Part shown: positions 6,930 to 9,488 of the stretch, piece by piece
How positions within the stretch are numbered: the stretch's first letter is position 1
Layout of the letters: every line of letters starts with the position of its first letter
Origin: Actinomycetota bacterium
Lineage (GTDB): Bacteria > Actinomycetota > Actinomycetes > Propionibacteriales > Nocardioidaceae
Direction: 5' to 3'
Assembly (NCBI GenBank): GCA_009702305.1
Contig: WLIH01000055.1
Coordinates: 1 to 9,488 of the forward strand
Length of the DNA stretch: 9,488 bases
Program-made: the position numbers and the translations under genes
The notes under the pieces: generated by a model
Database searches by the model: none
Seen by the model: the letters and a program-made list of their open reading frames with translations, nothing else
Told to the model about the DNA's origin: nothing

Positions 6930-6937
6930 CCACCCCC

Positions 6938-8386
6938 GTGTCCCCCGACGAGCTCGAGCCGATCAGCCTGGCGCAGGTGCAGCGCTCGGTCGCCGACGAG
7001 CTCGACCGGTTGGCCCCCCTGATCGACGAGCTCGGCCGTCGCTTCACCGACGCCGGCCACGAGATCGCCCTGGTCGGGGGGCCGGTGCGCGACGCGATGC
7101 TGGGTCGGGCGCACCACGACCTCGACCTGACGACGTCGGCGCGTCCGGAGGAGACCGAGCGGCTGATCGCCGGGTGGGCCGACGCGGTGTGGGATATGGG
7201 CCGGGCCTTCGGCACGATCGGCTGCCGCAAGGGCGAGTGGCAGGTCGAGATCACGACCTACCGCTCCGAGGTCTACGACGCCGACTCGCGCAAGCCCGAC
7301 GTCGACTTCGGGGTCAGCCTGGTCGGCGACCTGCGCCGACGCGACTTCACGGTCAACGCCATGGCGGTGCGGCTGCCCAGCCGCGAGCTGGTCGACCCGT
7401 ACGGCGGCGTGCTCGACCTCGCGCATCGGCGGCTGCGCACGCCGGGCACCCCGGAGGACTCGTTCTCCGACGACCCGCTGCGGATGATGCGAGCGGCTCG
7501 CTTCGCAGCCCAGCTCGGCTTCGCTGTCGACGACGACGTGCTGGCGGCGATGCGCGCGATGGCCGAGCGGATCGAGATCATCTCGGCCGAGCGGGTGCGC
7601 GACGAGCTGGTCAAGCTGATCTGCGCGATCCACCCGCGGATCGGACTGCGGATCCTCGTCGAGACCGGGCTGGCCGAGCGGGTGCTGCCCGAGCTGCCGG
7701 CGCTGGCGCTGGAGCGCGACGAGCACCATCGGCACAAGGACGTCTACGAGCACACTCTGACGGTGCTCGAGCAGTCGATCGACCTCGAGCACCGCCTGCC
7801 CGGCGGCGGCCCCGACTTCGTGTCGCGCTTCGCCGCGCTGATGCACGACGTCGGCAAGCCCCGCACCCGCCGCTTCCTCGACGACGGGACGGTGACCTTC
7901 CACCACCACGACGTCGTCGGGGCCAAGCTGACCCGCAAGCGGATGAAGCAGCTGCGCTTCTCCAACGACGAGATCGAGGCGGTCGCCTCGCTGGTCGAGC
8001 TGCACCTGCGCTTCCACGGCTACGGCACCGGCGAGTGGACCGACTCCGCCGTACGCCGCTACGTGCGCGACGCCGGCGACCAGCTCGAGCGCCTGCACAT
8101 GCTGACCCGCGCCGACTGCACGACCCGCAACAAGCGCAAGGCGGAGCGGCTGCGCCGCACCTACGACGACCTCGAGGCCCGGATCGCGGTGCTCTCCGAG
8201 CAGGAGGAGCTGGCCTCGATCCGCCCGGACCTCGACGGCAACCGGATCATGGAGCTGCTCGGCATCGGACCCGGCCGCGACGTCGGCCAGGCCTACCAGT
8301 TCCTGCTCGAGCTGCGGATGGATCACGGTCCCCAGGACCCGGAGGCGGCCGAGGCGGCGCTGCTCGCGTGGTGGGCCGCCCGCTGA
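6938..8386 (+). CDS. cca: CCA tRNA nucleotidyltransferase, class II with HD domain (PcnA type)
   Basis: A 482-residue enzyme that adds or repairs the 3' CCA of tRNAs from CTP and ATP without a template. The nucleotidyltransferase signature is LVGGPVRDAMLG (45-56), followed by the metal-binding DLD (D61, D63) in HHDLDLTTSARPEE. The RRDFTVNAMA motif is at 134-143. The EDSFSDDPLRMMRAARFAAQLGF segment (173-195), which leads into the nucleotide-selecting neck, is intact. A C-terminal HD domain has FAALMHDVGKP (H303, D304) and further histidines at 322-324, the arrangement usual in actinobacterial forms. The enzyme looks complete and active. The GTG at 6938 is chosen because it starts a sensible N-terminus just after the -10. 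The gene is divergent from the murJ operon as Rv3907c is from Rv3909. No mutT4-like NUDIX gene lies between them here. Confidence 0.96.
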   Translation: MSPDELEPISLAQVQRSVADELDRLAPLIDELGRRFTDAGHEIALVGGPVRDAMLGRAHHDLDLTTSARPEETERLIAGWADAVWDMGRAFGTIGCRKGEWQVEITTYRSEVYDADSRKPDVDFGVSLVGDLRRRDFTVNAMAVRLPSRELVDPYGGVLDLAHRRLRTPGTPEDSFSDDPLRMMRAARFAAQLGFAVDDDVLAAMRAMAERIEIISAERVRDELVKLICAIHPRIGLRILVETGLAERVLPELPALALERDEHHRHKDVYEHTLTVLEQSIDLEHRLPGGGPDFVSRFAALMHDVGKPRTRRFLDDGTVTFHHHDVVGAKLTRKRMKQLRFSNDEIEAVASLVELHLRFHGYGTGEWTDSAVRRYVRDAGDQLERLHMLTRADCTTRNKRKAERLRRTYDDLEARIAVLSEQEELASIRPDLDGNRIMELLGIGPGRDVGQAYQFLLELRMDHGPQDPEAAEAALLAWWAAR

Positions 8387-8395
8387 CAAGCGGGC
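8378..8395. other. Hairpin spanning the cca stop codon
   Basis: A perfect 6-bp stem, GCCCGC / GCGGGC, with loop TGACAA. The cca TGA is the first part of the loop. It has no following T-tract, so termination would be weak at best. It shares bases with the -35 of the downstream gene's promoter. Confidence 0.5.
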
Positions 8396-8411
8396 TACTC
8401 GCCAGTAGGTT
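8383..8411 (+). promoter_or_regulatory. Promoter of the SRPBCC gene (CTGACA-17-TAGGTT)
   Basis: CTGACA at 8383-8388 (five of six matches to TTGACA) and TAGGTT at 8406-8411 (fits TANNNT) are separated by exactly 17 bp. Seven bases separate the -10 from the ATG at 8419, and there is no SD. Transcription starting near the A of the ATG would give a leaderless mRNA. The -35 overlaps the cca stop codon. Confidence 0.65.
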
Positions 8412-8418
8412 GCGGTCC

Positions 8419-8886
8419 ATGACCGACACCTACGAAGCCCTCCTCGAGGACTCCATCGAGATCGACGCCCCGCCCGCGACCGTGTGGCCGTTCGTCGCCG
8501 ACCTGAAGAAGATGGCCGACCGCAGCCCGCAGGTCGTGCGCTCCTGGGTGCGCGGCGGCGAGGTCCGCGAGGGCGCGACGTTCATCAACCTCAACCGCCA
8601 GGGTCCGCTCTTCTGGCCGACCCAGGCCAAGGTCGTCTCCTACGACGTCGCCGAGCGCTTCGCCTTCCGCGTCAAGGAGAACCGCGTGATCTGGTCCTTC
8701 ACCCTGGAGCCGACCGCCACCGGCGGCACCCGTCTCACCGAGCGTCGGGAGACCCCGCAGGGCATCTCCAACGTCTCGCTGCGACTGACCAAGGCGATCC
8801 TCGGCGGGCAGGAGTCCTTCACCGCGCGACTGCGCGACGGCATGCGCCAGACGCTGGCTTCGATCAAGGCCGACGCCGAGCGCTGA
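8419..8886 (+). CDS. SRPBCC-family (polyketide cyclase/START-like) small protein
   Basis: A 155-residue cytoplasmic protein with the START/Bet v1-like helix-grip pattern. The first strand and helix have the usual signature SIEIDAPPATVWPFVADLKKM (12-32). Alternating strands follow (GATFINLNRQGPLFWPTQAKV, then ERFAFRVKENRVIWSFTLEP, then TGGTRLTERRE), and a long C-terminal helix (about 131-152, ESFTARLRDGMRQTLASIKA) would close the hydrophobic cavity. Such proteins bind or transform small hydrophobic ligands, but the ligand here cannot be told from sequence. The ATG at 8419 is chosen because it sits just after the promoter. The same frame stays open further upstream through cca, but that extension only shadows the cca coding frame. 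It has its own promoter and ends just before a strong palindrome, so it is probably a single-gene unit. Confidence 0.88.
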   Translation: MTDTYEALLEDSIEIDAPPATVWPFVADLKKMADRSPQVVRSWVRGGEVREGATFINLNRQGPLFWPTQAKVVSYDVAERFAFRVKENRVIWSFTLEPTATGGTRLTERRETPQGISNVSLRLTKAILGGQESFTARLRDGMRQTLASIKADAER

Positions 8887-8893
8887 GTCAGCC

Positions 8894-8960
8894 CCGCACG
8901 ACGCACGAACGAACGCCGAGCCGGCCCGTCATGACGGACCGGCTCGGCGTTGTCGTGCGG
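8894..8960. terminator. Large palindrome, probable bidirectional terminator between convergent genes
   Basis: The inner stem pairs 8912-8924 (AACGCCGAGCCGG) with 8939-8951 without mismatch. After one C/A mismatch, pairing continues to the centre (CCGTCATGACGG at 8926-8937). An outer arm, CCGCACGAC (8894-8902), pairs perfectly with 8952-8960, leaving a 9-base one-sided bulge (8903-8911). It lies between the stop of the SRPBCC gene (8886) and the stop of the convergent gene (8965). There is no long T-run on either side, as is common for actinobacterial terminators. Confidence 0.8.
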
Positions 8961-8964
8961 TGGG

Positions 8965-9488
8965 TCAGTAGGCGTAGTCCATCCGACCGCAGCCCTTGCC
9001 CAGCAGGAACCGCACCGTGCCGGTGAGGTCGCCGTTGGACGTCTTGGGACCCTCGGAGTCACCCGACATGCTCAGCACCTTGAAGGACAGGCAGTTGTAG
9101 GTGAACTCCCAGTTGCCCGACGGGCTGGCCGGGTCGACGTAGTTGTCGACGTGGCCCTTGCCGAAGTCGGTGAAGACCGACCGGGCGGCGTCCGCGGTGA
9201 AGGCGGCGTCGTTCAGGTCCGGTGCCTCGTCGCCCGCCACCGGGGTGGAGTCGAGCGGCGACTGCGCCGGGTGGTTGTCCGCGCCGTTGTTGCCGTAGCC
9301 GTGCGCCTCGTCGGTGTAAGCCAGGTAGAGGCCCGGGCTCCAGCCGATCGGGTCGCGATCGATCTCGCCGTGGCCGTCGAGGTCGAAGCCGGAGCGGTCG
9401 CGCATCTCGAGGAAGTACGCGTGGTCGAACGACGCGGCGCCGCCGGCCTTCACGTAGCTCCATCCCGCCGTGCACTGGGTGCCCGGAC
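8965..9488 (-). CDS. Secreted M6 (immune inhibitor A-like) metalloprotease, C-terminal fragment cut by window edge
   Basis: The frame is open from the right edge to the TGA at 8965, giving the last 173 residues of a longer protein; a GTG at 9453 is internal, not the start. The visible part begins PGTQCTAGWSYVKAGGAASF and continues with HAYFLEMRDRSGFD, then GWSPGLYLAYTDEAHGYGNNG and a DNHPAQSPLDSTP stretch. This order (a YFLE(M/Y)R strand, a PGL strand, then DNHP and a V/D-rich segment) resembles the region after the catalytic site in immune-inhibitor-A peptidases. Three cysteines and the absence of basic cytoplasmic features fit an exported protein. A DLDGHGEID loop looks calcium-binding. The HExxH zinc motif would lie outside the window, so catalysis cannot be confirmed, and a non-peptidase beta-sandwich protein is the alternative. 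It converges on the SRPBCC gene and shares the palindromic terminator. Confidence 0.6.
   Translation of the reverse strand, partial: PGTQCTAGWSYVKAGGAASFDHAYFLEMRDRSGFDLDGHGEIDRDPIGWSPGLYLAYTDEAHGYGNNGADNHPAQSPLDSTPVAGDEAPDLNDAAFTADAARSVFTDFGKGHVDNYVDPASPSGNWEFTYNCLSFKVLSMSGDSEGPKTSNGDLTGTVRFLLGKGCGRMDYAY

Noticed and set aside
6923..8389. Minus-strand 488-codon frame opposite cca
   Set aside because: It mirrors the cca coding frame almost exactly. Its protein is rich in Val, Gly, Leu, His and Asp with no recognisable fold, so it is an antisense artefact.
6898..8886. Plus-strand frame open from before cca through the SRPBCC gene, suggesting a fusion protein
   Set aside because: The part over cca is an out-of-frame shadow. 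The true cca frame has all catalytic motifs and a TGA at 8384-8386, and the SRPBCC gene has its own promoter and ATG.

Overview
The window is about 9.5 kb of very GC-rich DNA with strong G/C codon third-position bias, GTG starts and apparently leaderless genes. This is typical of a high-GC actinobacterium. The gene content and the look of the proteins best fit Nocardioidaceae (Nocardioides-like), but that taxonomic call is an impression and was not searched. The gene order matches the conserved actinobacterial block that lies near the chromosome origin in Mycobacterium tuberculosis (Rv3907c pcnA, Rv3909, Rv3910 mviN/pseudokinase, Rv3911 sigM, Rv3912). It is ordinary core genome, and I see no mobile element, CRISPR array, RNA gene or defence system.

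Layout. On the minus strand, from about 6.87 kb down to the left edge, lies a five-gene run. It starts with a secreted, single-pass DUF6049-like protein. MurJ (the lipid II flippase) follows with an ATGA overlap. After an 83-bp gap comes a degenerate Ser/Thr pseudokinase with one membrane segment and a discoidin-like outer domain. An ECF sigma factor of the SigM type overlaps it by 8 bp, and the first 40 codons of its probable anti-sigma factor run off the left edge. On the plus strand, the CCA-adding enzyme is divergent from DUF6049 across 64 bp. It is followed by a small SRPBCC-fold protein that has its own well-formed promoter. A large, nearly perfect palindrome then separates this gene from a convergent minus-strand gene cut by the right edge. 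That gene encodes the C-terminal part of a secreted protein resembling immune-inhibitor-A (M6) metalloproteases.

How it fits together. The minus-strand run links peptidoglycan precursor export (MurJ), a kinase-dead receptor that in mycobacteria is phosphorylated by PknB and recruits an FHA-domain protein to restrain MurJ, and an envelope-type ECF sigma/anti-sigma pair. The start/stop overlaps suggest translational coupling. Points worth a second look are the split MurJ/pseudokinase arrangement, a tandem-repeat-encoded threonine-rich linker in the pseudokinase, compact leaderless promoters in the divergent gap, a promoter that overlaps the cca stop codon and a hairpin, and the unusually regular palindrome at the convergent junction. 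None of these amounts to a new system.
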